Source: an uncultured Porphyromonadaceae bacterium (GTDB taxonomy: Bacteria; Bacteroidota; Bacteroidia; Bacteroidales; Muribaculaceae). Taken from it: a DNA stretch of 48,331 nucleotides. Each line of letters begins with the position of its first letter. Positions within the stretch are counted from its first letter, which is position 1. The stretch spans positions 1 to 48,331 of the forward strand of contig UQUV01000023.1 in assembly GCA_900544305.1 (NCBI GenBank). Reading direction: 5' to 3'. Shown here piece after piece: positions 1 to 7,489 of the stretch. Under the pieces are notes generated by a model that made no database searches, was not told the origin of the DNA, and saw nothing but the letters and a program-made list of their open reading frames with translations. The translations under genes and the position numbers were made by a program.

Positions 1-20
1 ACGGATGAAAACTTATATTG

Positions 21-56
21 TCGGGCTGTCCTTTGATAGGGCGGCCCGATTTTTTT
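21..56 (+). terminator. Rho-independent terminator of a gene upstream of the window
   Basis: An 11-bp stem (21-31 with 39-49, two G-U pairs) and a 7-base loop are followed by a run of seven T. It ends transcription of a plus-strand gene lying before the window. The operon starting at 217 is therefore separate from what precedes it. Confidence 0.85.
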
Positions 57-110
57 GTGGTATCGTATTTGTCAGTTGTTTAGTATGTTATGATTGATGG
101 GTAGAATATT

Positions 111-145
111 TGGTAAAATTACCATTTAAAATTTGCATTTTACCA
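111..145. promoter_or_regulatory. Operator-like cluster of TTACCA boxes
   Basis: The hexamer TTACCA occurs at 119-124 and 140-145, and inverted (TGGTAA) at 111-116. The two direct copies extend to TTACCATTT and are 21 bp apart, about two helical turns. GGTAAAAT (112-119) and ATTTTACC (137-144) form an inverted repeat. The boxes flank and overlap the -33 region of the promoter that follows, as a repressor or activator site would. The binding protein is unknown. Confidence 0.5.
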
Positions 146-164
146 TTTTGCGGTAGTATATTTG
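132..164 (+). promoter_or_regulatory. Bacteroides-type promoter of the phage-like operon
   Basis: A perfect -7 box TATATTTG (TAnnTTTG) at 157-164 lies 21 bp after a TTTG -33 box at 132-135. Transcription would start near 170, some 45 bases before the first start codon. This is the housekeeping sigma consensus of Bacteroidetes. Confidence 0.7.
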
Positions 165-216
165 CAGTAGCGGAAAGGAATCCGCAAGGGAAGAATCATT
201 TAAAATTGTTTTAGGT

Positions 217-630
217 ATGTATGTTTTTAAACACATGAGAAACCACGAATTGATGAACGACTACCGTCGTTGTCTGTCGGCGGCAATAGCGAGAAATTCC
301 TACACAAGCCGCGAGAACCTGATACGGACCGTATTGGCCACTTCACGACCAAAATTTGATGTCAGTTACGATTATGCGCTGCGCATGATGCAGACTATGG
401 TACGCGACGAAAAGCCCTGTCCGTTGAAAGGCATGCGCAAGCGGCAGATGTGGAACGAATTTATGATACACGTCAAGGAGATGCTTTCCCGCCGTCGGTG
501 CAGTCTCGCGGATGCGGTGGCAACGGTGCTTGCCGAGAAGAACGCATCACGCTATTATTTGTCCTACAAACAGGCCTCTAAAATCATTTACCATGAATTG
601 CAGACTCGTCGTAGCGGTTGCCGTGCTTAG
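217..630 (+). CDS. Small basic helical protein with an internal repeat, first gene of the phage-like operon
   Basis: A 137-residue, arginine-rich protein with no signal peptide or membrane segment. I do not recognise the family. It has two similar halves. Each contains a TVLA helix followed by a hydrophobic-SY-xxA-xx-hydrophobic stretch (about residues 28-61 and 94-130), so it is probably a duplicated small helical domain. It is first in a three-gene operon, and its end overlaps the next gene by 38 bases. Position and basic character would suit a DNA-binding regulator or a small-terminase-like protein, but neither is shown. ATG 217 is used; ATG 235 is an alternative. Confidence 0.7.
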   Translation: MYVFKHMRNHELMNDYRRCLSAAIARNSYTSRENLIRTVLATSRPKFDVSYDYALRMMQTMVRDEKPCPLKGMRKRQMWNEFMIHVKEMLSRRRCSLADAVATVLAEKNASRYYLSYKQASKIIYHELQTRRSGCRA

Positions 631-1021
631 CCTGTTGGCTGGATGCCGTAGCCGAAGAACTGTTGAACGTACGGCTGCCGCTGGGAGTGAGGCGGTGGAA
701 ACGGTGCGTACGGTGGCCGTGGAGAATGAAATTCTCGATGATGTGGTGTGTGAGGAGCGGACGGAGTGGGAGTTCTCGCCGCCCGATTCGTCGGGACGAC
801 AGTATGTAAACCGTGTGTCAGCCGTGAGCCGCCAGCGTGTCCGGAAAACGGAAAGAGATGGCAGCAGGGAGTCGGAACGGCGTGCTGAAGTGTCGGAGCA
901 TCGGGAACGGTTGTCGGTGCAGACGACGGAGGCGGAGACGCGTCCCGTGTTCCGCCATGTGGCCTGGCTTGCCATTGCGGCGGCGTTGTTAGTATTAACC
1001 TTAAAAATCAGTAGAAAATGA
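593..1021 (+). CDS. Lipoprotein with a C-terminal membrane anchor: unimolecular-spanin-like
   Basis: 142 residues. An N-terminal signal ends in the lipobox LLAGC (Cys18). A long, highly charged Arg/Glu-rich middle (about 20-118) follows, then one hydrophobic segment near 121-137 and a short basic end (KISRK). An outer-membrane lipid anchor plus a C-terminal inner-membrane helix in a protein of about 140 residues is the topology of phage u-spanins such as T1 gp11, which fuse the inner and outer membranes during lysis. I infer function from topology only. ATG 593 puts the lipobox correctly; the longer reading from 512 would bury it. It overlaps the previous gene by 38 bases and the next by an ATGA. 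No holin or endolysin is visible beside it. Confidence 0.7.
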   Translation: MNCRLVVAVAVLSLLAGCRSRRTVERTAAAGSEAVETVRTVAVENEILDDVVCEERTEWEFSPPDSSGRQYVNRVSAVSRQRVRKTERDGSRESERRAEVSEHRERLSVQTTEAETRPVFRHVAWLAIAAALLVLTLKISRK

Positions 1022-1485
1022 CCGTAGAAAACACGAAAAGAACCATTCAGCTCAGCATTGACAAAGAGCAAATCAGAAAAGAAATCTATGCCGAAAGTGC
1101 GTGCATTGCACTGCTTTCGCCAGCCGACAGCCGTCCGCCGGTCATCACCGACGACAATCGTGCGCTGGTGTATGTCTATATCGAAAAAGCGTTTGTGGAA
1201 CTTGTATCTTCGTTGGCGGCGTTTGTCGATGCAGCGGGGTTCAGCATTCCAGAAGGAGAGGAAATCATCGTATTGCCACTGTTGGTGGACGGCACTTGCA
1301 AGGCGCAGCCAAATGTGGTTCGCCGGATGGTGGAAAACGCGCTTTCTGCAGCCGTGCTCGGCTATTGTTACGAAAGCCGGAGGGAATTGTCGGCCACGCT
1401 GTTTGAGCGTCGTGACGGCCTTATGGCGCGCCTTCGCCGATTGCTTTCCGGCGAGGGCGGACGTCGGTGTTCCACTTGGTTATAG
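1018..1485 (+). CDS. Helical protein of unknown function, third gene of the phage-like operon
   Basis: 155 residues, soluble, predicted mostly helical, unrecognised. The N-terminal half is acidic with long helices (YVYIEKAFVELVSSLAAFVD near 50-69); the C-terminal half is basic. Its start overlaps the stop of the spanin-like gene by an ATGA, so translation is coupled. A small helical protein in this setting could be a head-tail connector or neck protein, but no motif proves it. Its last codons overlap the end of the convergent acetyltransferase gene by 6 bases. Confidence 0.65.
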   Translation: MTVENTKRTIQLSIDKEQIRKEIYAESACIALLSPADSRPPVITDDNRALVYVYIEKAFVELVSSLAAFVDAAGFSIPEGEEIIVLPLLVDGTCKAQPNVVRRMVENALSAAVLGYCYESRRELSATLFERRDGLMARLRRLLSGEGGRRCSTWL

Positions 1486-1968
1486 GGTGAGCTGGTAGGC
1501 AATTCGCGGTGTGCCGTTGTGGCAGTAAATGATGCCGCAGCGGCGGAATCCCATATTCTCCAAAGTGCGTTGCATGACGCGGTTGTCGGCATGGGTGTCG
1601 ACACGCAGGTTACGGTGGCGTTCCACGCACCATTGCAGACAGTCGCGTCCGATGCCTCCGCGCTTACCGCTGCTTGCCAGACGGTGTACCACGGCGTAAG
1701 GCAGGTCGTTCAGCCATTGTCCGTCGTCGATACGGGAATAGGTAGGATCATCGCCCACAATCAGTGCGAAGGCGGCAATGATTTCGCCGTCTTCTTCCCA
1801 CACATGGCAATGGCCTTTGCTGATGTCGGCTGCAATTACTTCGCGCGACGGATAGCCGTCAATCCATTGGTTGGGATTGCCGGTCTGTGCCATGAAACGC
1901 TTGGCTCCCTCGTATATTTCCATGAGCCGGTCGAGGTCGGCCGGCTCTGCTTTTCTTACATTCCACAT
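1480..1968 (-). CDS. GNAT-family N-acetyltransferase
   Basis: 162 residues covering the GNAT fold: an N-terminal beta-alpha unit (NVRKAEPADLDRLMEIYEGA), a central strand (GEIIAAFALIVGDD), the acetyl-CoA-binding region near SSGKRGGIGRD, and a late DTHADNRVMQRTLENMGF helix-strand typical of RimI/YjaB-like enzymes. It transfers an acetyl group from acetyl-CoA to an unknown amine. The ATG at 1968 lies 2 bases after the M16 protease stop, so the two form an operon. An in-frame upstream start (1995) would overlap the protease gene and adds no conserved sequence. Confidence 0.85.
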   Translation of the reverse strand: MWNVRKAEPADLDRLMEIYEGAKRFMAQTGNPNQWIDGYPSREVIAADISKGHCHVWEEDGEIIAAFALIVGDDPTYSRIDDGQWLNDLPYAVVHRLASSGKRGGIGRDCLQWCVERHRNLRVDTHADNRVMQRTLENMGFRRCGIIYCHNGTPRIAYQLTL

Positions 1969-1970
1969 AA

Positions 1971-3191
1971 CTACACAAATATCAGTGACGAACATTTTCC
2001 GCTGATGCTTTCCGCCACGCTCCGCAGTTCTTCGGCGCTTACGGAGCGAATCATGTCAGCGATTTCGTTGATAGTGTTTACCTGTCCGAAATTCAGGATG
2101 CCTTTGCCAAGAGAAAGCGCATGGCTTTCCGGATTTTCGCTGCTGACGAGCAGTTGACCCACATATTGCTTCTTGGCCGCTTCCAGCGCTTTCTCCTTCA
2201 GTCCTCCAGAAGCAATGCGGTCGATTTCGTTGTCGATGATTTTCAGGCACTTTCTCACCTGTCGTTCATCGCTTCCGAAATACACCGTAAACAGTCCGCA
2301 GTCGGAAAACAGCGTTACGGATGATTCCACCGTGTAGGCATATCCTCTCCGTTCACGGATAGCCACGTTCAGAATCGAGTTCATGCCCGGTCCGCCCAAC
2401 ATGTTGTTGAGTAGCAGGAGAGCATATTTGCGGTTGTCGTGCATACCGAAAGTCGGTACACCCACCACTGTGTGTGCCTGGTGGGAATCAATGCTTTTCA
2501 CTTCCGAAAACACAGGGCTCATCGTGACCGGAACGCGCGGATTGCGTACGAGCGTGTGGTGCATCGGCGAGAAATAGCGTTCCGCCAGACGGAACATTTT
2601 ATCTTCGGCAATACTTCCGACGGCAAACAGCACCATGTTTTCCGGTACGTAGAGCGACTTCAAGTAGCGGCGGCATTCTTCCGTGCCCATGCGCGACAGG
2701 CATTCCTCCGTGCCAAGAATGTTATGTCCCAGCGAATTCCCGCTGAAAATCATGTCCTCAAAATCGTCATAGATGGCTTCCGATGGAGTGTCGAGGTAGG
2801 AATGGATTTCCTCCAGCACCACTTCACGTTCTTTTTCCAGTTCCTTCTCCGGAAAGACAGAATTCATCACCAGGTCGGAAATCAGTTCCACCGCACGTTC
2901 CATATTTCCCGAAGGGAACACCGAATATACCAGCGTTTCCTCCTTTGTCGTGTAGGCGTTCAGTTCGCCGCCCACCAGTTCCATGCGGTTCAGAATGTGC
3001 CACGCACGGCGTTTGCGCGTACCCTTGAATATCGTATGTTCCACAAAATGCGCCAGCCCGTAGAGCGACGGTTCCTCATCGCGGCTGCCGGCATTCACTG
3101 CCAGTCCGCAATAGGCCACATTCCCCGGCCGCCGGCTGTAAACAACCCGCAGCCCATTCGCCAGCGTATGTAATCGGTATGTCGTATCCAT
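1971..3191 (-). CDS. M16-family zinc metallopeptidase
   Basis: 406 residues, the usual length of a single-chain M16B processing-peptidase-like protein (PqqL/YmxG type). The inverted zinc motif HFVEH (H48, E51, H52) is present, with the third ligand E128 in the helix VLEEIHSY 76 residues later. A C-terminal half of the same fold carries the RRGYAYTVES region. There is no signal peptide. The start at 3191 is chosen over 3245 because a perfect -7 box lies inside the longer reading. It is the first gene of an operon with the GNAT gene. Confidence 0.92.
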   Translation of the reverse strand: MDTTYRLHTLANGLRVVYSRRPGNVAYCGLAVNAGSRDEEPSLYGLAHFVEHTIFKGTRKRRAWHILNRMELVGGELNAYTTKEETLVYSVFPSGNMERAVELISDLVMNSVFPEKELEKEREVVLEEIHSYLDTPSEAIYDDFEDMIFSGNSLGHNILGTEECLSRMGTEECRRYLKSLYVPENMVLFAVGSIAEDKMFRLAERYFSPMHHTLVRNPRVPVTMSPVFSEVKSIDSHQAHTVVGVPTFGMHDNRKYALLLLNNMLGGPGMNSILNVAIRERRGYAYTVESSVTLFSDCGLFTVYFGSDERQVRKCLKIIDNEIDRIASGGLKEKALEAAKKQYVGQLLVSSENPESHALSLGKGILNFGQVNTINEIADMIRSVSAEELRSVAESISGKCSSLIFV

Positions 3192-3211
3192 ATCAGTCAG
3201 AAAATAGTTTG

Positions 3212-3219
3212 CAAACTTA
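3212..3219 (-). promoter_or_regulatory. -7 box for the M16 protease operon
   Basis: On the minus strand this reads TAAGTTTG, a full match to TAnnTTTG. Transcription would start about 15 bases before the ATG at 3191. No clear -33 TTTG lies 19-21 bp upstream. Confidence 0.55.
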
Positions 3220-3361
3220 CACAAATTTGTCTGATTAACCTTCATTCTGTTTTAAGAAAGCATGGAGAAGTAAATTCAATATCCGTTAAGATGTGTCAGT
3301 GTGCGGGTTTTTGTTACCGAATTGTGATTTCTAAATTCTTGGTGATGTGTAAAATAATTGC

Positions 3362-3369
3362 TAATATTG
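3362..3369 (+). promoter_or_regulatory. Probable -7 box for the ECF sigma gene
   Basis: TAATATTG has one mismatch to TAnnTTTG, with a TTGG at 3339-3342 19 bp upstream as a weak -33 box. It leaves a leader of about 16 bases before ATG 3392. Confidence 0.4.
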
Positions 3370-3391
3370 CAGTGTGAAAATGGCACTATGT

Positions 3392-3976
3392 ATGAATGAT
3401 GAAATTCTACTTTTGCAGTTAAAACGGGGCAATCAGTTGGCATTTACGAGCATATATAACAAATATGCGCGTGAGGCTTATGTGTTGGCTTTTAAATATT
3501 TGGGTAGTAAGGAGTTGGCTGAGGATGCTGTGCAGAATCTGTTCTTGAAGATTTGGAATATCCGTGAAGAAATCGACGAGACACGCCCGTTCAATTATTT
3601 TTTGTTTACTATTCTTCGAAACAATCTGCTGAATGTGTTACGCGACTCCAAGAAAGACTGTTTTGTGCTTGATGATTATCTGGAAGTACTGAATGTCATA
3701 GACAACGCTGATGCTGAAATCGACAGTCTGGAACAGGAGAAGATTGTGGTATTGAAGAAAGCCATTGAGATGCTGTCGCCGCAACGTAAGAAAATTCTGA
3801 CAATGAAAATTTCTGGAAAATATTCCAATCAGGAAATTGCGGAAAAGCTCAATCTGTCAGTTAATACTATCAAGTTCCAATATACTCAGGCTCTTAAACA
3901 AATCAAAACCTATTCCCGCAATTACTCCATTGAGATGTTGTTGGCATTTTCGATTGTGGAGATGATGGTAAGTTAA
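3392..3976 (+). CDS. ECF RNA polymerase sigma factor, Bacteroidetes SusC/FecR-associated type
   Basis: 194 residues from ATG 3392; ATG 3380 or GTG 3374 would add 4 or 6. Region 2 covers roughly residues 20-90, with an acidic alanine-rich helix (ELAEDAVQNLFLKIWNIR) and the aromatic promoter-melting segment (FNYFLFTILRNNLLNVLRD). Region 4 is about 125-180, with the helix-turn-helix SNQEIAEKLNLSVNTIKF. It is the class that usually stands next to a FecR-like anti-sigma factor and drives a SusC/SusD operon. No anti-sigma gene is adjacent. The only one in the window is at 23277-24215, at the far end of the PUL, so the two probably form a split pair. The sigma gene converges with the last PUL gene across a shared terminator. 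Confidence 0.92.
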   Translation: MNDEILLLQLKRGNQLAFTSIYNKYAREAYVLAFKYLGSKELAEDAVQNLFLKIWNIREEIDETRPFNYFLFTILRNNLLNVLRDSKKDCFVLDDYLEVLNVIDNADAEIDSLEQEKIVVLKKAIEMLSPQRKKILTMKISGKYSNQEIAEKLNLSVNTIKFQYTQALKQIKTYSRNYSIEMLLAFSIVEMMVS

Positions 3977-4000
3977 TGTCGTGTATGAACTTAAAAAATT

Positions 4001-4036
4001 AATGTCCCCTTGTTCCAAACGGAGCGAGGGGACATT
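4001..4036. terminator. Bidirectional terminator between the sigma gene and the PUL
   Basis: AATGTCCCCT (4001-4010) pairs perfectly with AGGGGACATT (4027-4036). On the minus strand the hairpin is followed by AATTTTTT, on the plus strand by GTTTT, so it can end both convergent transcripts. A second small palindrome (4041-4046/4050-4055) lies beside it. Confidence 0.8.
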
Positions 4037-4072
4037 GTTTTCCGGGTACCCCGGAATGTATTAACCAATGAA

Positions 4073-6232
4073 TTAGAATGCGTATTTCTGACAAATCAGT
4101 TTGGAGAAAGTGAGGATATCTCCATTTTCGGGCAATTCGGAAACGCCGGTAGCGTTAACCCAGCTGTTCTCGAAGTCGGCTAAATCGCTTTCCAGTTTTT
4201 TCGTGTCAAGCGGTTGTCCGGCCTTGCAACATTCGGTGAGGGTTTCAATGTAAATGTTCCAGCGTTTTGCATAATAATCGTTTATCAAACCTGCCCATGT
4301 GCGGCTTGCATAATCGTTGAGGCGGCCGCCCCATGTGGTAATCAGGTTGCGGGCATTATGCTCGTAATAGTTTTTGATGTCTTCATTGGAGCCGTAGTTT
4401 CGTGCTTCCTTAATCCAATTCTGCAACGTGCAACGGCTGTTGAATGAGTTCAAATCATCCAAATCTTTCAGTATTTCACGCATAAGAGTTGCTTTTTCTT
4501 CCATCTTGGTAAGGTCTTTGGCTGTGAATGCGGCATCGAATTGCTTTTTGATTTCAGCAAAATAATTACCAAGAACTTGACGGCCGACAACAATAAGGTC
4601 GAGCTCCATGGCGTTGCGGTCGGCGTTAGGAGTATTCAGCAAAAGTTTCCAAACTTCGATCAACTGTTTGTTGGTGTAGTCGTTTCCTGTACGGCTATCG
4701 TGATTGTTGTTGAACGTTGGGCGCAGGTTTGGCAACACTCCCAGTGTTCTTGGAATTTGAACATAAATGTCATTGAAAAGGATTTCCCATGCGGAACGTA
4801 CATCTTCGGATGCTTTACCCAAGTGGCGGTCAGCAAGATTTTTTACCCATTCTTCGTCGCTTAGGGTGCTTGTCCATGCCTTTTCAAATATGTATTCGTA
4901 AGGGAATTGTACTACATCCAGACCTTCCAATGTAGAACCGATGCCTTCCAGATTTTTTCCGCCTTCATTTAGCGCAATGTCCAAACGGTGCCCGCTGTCC
5001 TTCACGTTTCCTGTCAGCGTTGTGTTACCGCCGAAGTTACCCAGATAGCACCAGATGTACGGTTGTCCGTGGAATTTATTTGTATTCTTCCATAATTCTA
5101 CTTTCTCGCAGTGGTAGTCAAGCAACCACATTTTTCCTTTCTTTACTCCGGTCAGCAATGCTTCGATGCGTGGAGCTGTCCATTTTGCCTTGTCGTGGTA
5201 GAACATCCATGTCATTTGCATCCATTCAGCCTTTGGGTCGGCTTGTTTCAATGTGTTGAACATATTTTTCGACACATTTTTGAGATATTTAGGTTCCCAG
5301 CTTGGTGGGTCTACTTCATTGAACGGGTCTACGCCATAGATGTGGTCTGTACCGAATAGACGGGTCTGTTCGTCGAGGAACATTTTCTGGATTTTTGCGA
5401 ACAGCGGTTCTTCCGGATTGAGGAAGTGACAGCGGTAGGTATCGGCAAAACCGGCCCATTCTCCCAAGTATTGGATATTAGCTTTCGGATACAGTCTTTT
5501 CAGCTCTGCCGGTACGTGTCCGGCAAATGCCGGCAGCACAGGCTTCATGTTCAAAGCTCTTTCTCGAGCCAGGATTTGGCGTTGCAGTTCGATTTGGTTA
5601 TCAAGCCACTCTTTGGGAAGCGGACCGTTCCATTTGTCGATGTTTGCCATTCTGTGCCAGGGCAGGTAGGTAGGTCCGGTAAAATAATTGCGGATTTCTT
5701 CGTCTGTCATGCCTAAGTTGGCCCATACATTGTACCAAACGGCTTCCTGTCCGGTGATGGCAAGCGGCATATTGATGCCGTTCAGCGCCATCCAGTCGAT
5801 GAAGCGTTCCCATTCTTTCCATGTCCAGAAAGGCATGGTGTAGCCATAGGTGCAATAGTTGAGGAAAAAGCGTCGTTCCACTTTTGCCGTTGCCGTTTCT
5901 TTGGTGGGAATAGTTGGCAGAACTTCCGGCATTTCCACCGGAACGTCAGCATACCACGAAACGGTAGTGTTGCAATAGCGTTTCAGGTAATGGTTCAGTC
6001 CCGTTGCCATAGCGTTGGCGTTATTGCCCGAAATGATGATTTTCCCATTACTGCTTTCAAGTGAGTAAGTGTCGGTTTCCGACGGCACTTGTTTAAATTC
6101 AAATTGAGCGGCAAATTCAGGAATTAGCCGTTTTACAAGCTGCTCCGCTTCACGGACATCGTTATGTTGTGCTGTCGCCCAAAAAGGGAGAAGAACAGTC
6201 AGCAACGCGATGAAAAATAGTTTTTTCGTCAT
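4073..6232 (-). CDS. Alpha-N-acetylglucosaminidase, GH89 (NAGLU family), copy 1
   Basis: 719 residues with a type I signal peptide ending near ATAQ (residue 22), so it is exported. It covers the whole GH89 family: an N-terminal domain, the TIM barrel with RRFFLNYCTYGYTMPFW and LPWHRMANID, and a C-terminal helical domain. The two catalytic glutamates are visible: E306 in DPFNEVDPP (acid/base) and E436 in GIGSTLEGL (nucleophile). GH89 removes terminal alpha-linked GlcNAc from heparan-type, mucin-type or other glycans. It is the last gene of the PUL, 12 bases after the GntP permease. The second GH89 at 8639 is a diverged paralogue, which suggests different linkages or acceptors. Confidence 0.93.
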   Translation of the reverse strand: MTKKLFFIALLTVLLPFWATAQHNDVREAEQLVKRLIPEFAAQFEFKQVPSETDTYSLESSNGKIIISGNNANAMATGLNHYLKRYCNTTVSWYADVPVEMPEVLPTIPTKETATAKVERRFFLNYCTYGYTMPFWTWKEWERFIDWMALNGINMPLAITGQEAVWYNVWANLGMTDEEIRNYFTGPTYLPWHRMANIDKWNGPLPKEWLDNQIELQRQILARERALNMKPVLPAFAGHVPAELKRLYPKANIQYLGEWAGFADTYRCHFLNPEEPLFAKIQKMFLDEQTRLFGTDHIYGVDPFNEVDPPSWEPKYLKNVSKNMFNTLKQADPKAEWMQMTWMFYHDKAKWTAPRIEALLTGVKKGKMWLLDYHCEKVELWKNTNKFHGQPYIWCYLGNFGGNTTLTGNVKDSGHRLDIALNEGGKNLEGIGSTLEGLDVVQFPYEYIFEKAWTSTLSDEEWVKNLADRHLGKASEDVRSAWEILFNDIYVQIPRTLGVLPNLRPTFNNNHDSRTGNDYTNKQLIEVWKLLLNTPNADRNAMELDLIVVGRQVLGNYFAEIKKQFDAAFTAKDLTKMEEKATLMREILKDLDDLNSFNSRCTLQNWIKEARNYGSNEDIKNYYEHNARNLITTWGGRLNDYASRTWAGLINDYYAKRWNIYIETLTECCKAGQPLDTKKLESDLADFENSWVNATGVSELPENGDILTFSKLICQKYAF

Positions 6233-6244
6233 AGTATTTTGCTT

Positions 6245-7489
6245 TTAATGTATTATCACAAACAATAGAGTTGAGAGCACGGCCAAAACTCCTCCAATCA
6301 GACATTCGTAAGGAATCAGTCGGAGTCGTTCGCGGAATGTCAGTTCGCACACACCGCCGGTGGCATGGAAAAACGATCCATGAGGCAGGTGGTCGAGAAC
6401 TGTTGCACCTGAATTGACCATTGCAGCTCCCCATGCTGCCGAAATGCCCAAAGATAGCAATGTATCGGCAAAAGAAGCAGAAGCCAATGTCGCACCGGCT
6501 GTGGTCGATGCCGTTGCAGCCGACATCAGTGCACCGGAAATCGGAGCAATCAGTGCATCACTGATATTCATATCTGATAGAATTTGCAGAATCCAGTCTT
6601 TCAGTGACGAGCTTTTAATGATACCTGCAATCGTTCCTGTACCAATGAGCAGAATGGCTACGCCCGACATTTTCTGGAGGCCGAGAGTCATGCATGAAAC
6701 GGTGTTTTTCCATTGTTTCATGCAAAGGATTCCCACCAGTCCGCCGGCAGGCATGGCTATCAAAGGGTCGATAGTGTATCCCAGCAGAGGGCGTGCTGAG
6801 AGCAGTAACAATGTCACTACCGGGGCCATCAGACTGCTCCATAGCGGCGGCAAATTTTTAGATTGCGTTTCTGTATTGCGGTCGCTTCGAGCTATGTTCT
6901 TTTGTGGGATTAATTTTACCAAAAAGACAGTAAATATAAGTCCGATGGTAGCCGGGAGCAGGTTGTAGAAAATCACGGTCGACATGGATGCTCCGAAATT
7001 TTCTGCGGCAATGATTGTATTTGGGTTCGGTGAAATGATATTACCGCATTTTCCCCCTCCAATCATGGCAATCAGCAGGACGGCTCTCGATATTCCCAAG
7101 CGGCTGCCTAACGTCAGAGCAATCGGTGCAACCGTAATTACCGCAACATCGATAAAAACACCGGCTGCACATAAAAGCATGGTGGACAAAGCCAGTGCAA
7201 GATATACCTGTTTTTCGCCTAAAACCCTTACGATGGAATTGGAGATGGTTTCGGCGGCTCCTGTTGCAATCAACACACCGGAAAGTACACCGGCTGCCAA
7301 TACGCGAAGTATCGCCGACGAAAGGTCATTGATTCCATCTATCATCATAGCGACGGTATCCGCAAGAGAAAAGCCGCCCAGCAAACCGCCTACCACTGCT
7401 CCGGCTATCATGGCATAGGCGGGTGCAATTTTCTTGATAATCAAAAAGATTGCCAATAGCAATCCGATAATGGCTCCTATGGCTGTCAT
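6245..7489 (-). CDS. GntP-family permease, probable glycerate importer
   Basis: 414 residues with about 11-12 hydrophobic helices and the family signatures GGGKCGNIISPNPNTIIAAE (about 145-165) and AATASTTAGATLASASF near 325. GntP proteins are inner-membrane proton symporters for gluconate, glycerate and related hydroxy acids. The start overlaps the stop of the glycerate kinase gene by an ATGA, so the pair is translationally coupled and the likely cargo is glycerate. Its position between two GH89 genes suggests the hydroxy acid is released from the PUL substrate. Confidence 0.9.
   Translation of the reverse strand: MTAIGAIIGLLLAIFLIIKKIAPAYAMIAGAVVGGLLGGFSLADTVAMMIDGINDLSSAILRVLAAGVLSGVLIATGAAETISNSIVRVLGEKQVYLALALSTMLLCAAGVFIDVAVITVAPIALTLGSRLGISRAVLLIAMIGGGKCGNIISPNPNTIIAAENFGASMSTVIFYNLLPATIGLIFTVFLVKLIPQKNIARSDRNTETQSKNLPPLWSSLMAPVVTLLLLSARPLLGYTIDPLIAMPAGGLVGILCMKQWKNTVSCMTLGLQKMSGVAILLIGTGTIAGIIKSSSLKDWILQILSDMNISDALIAPISGALMSAATASTTAGATLASASFADTLLSLGISAAWGAAMVNSGATVLDHLPHGSFFHATGGVCELTFRERLRLIPYECLIGGVLAVLSTLLFVIIH

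Noticed and set aside
547..1071. 174-codon minus-strand frame over the spanin-like gene
   Set aside because: The plus frame has a lipobox, membrane helix and ATGA coupling; the minus frame has none of these.
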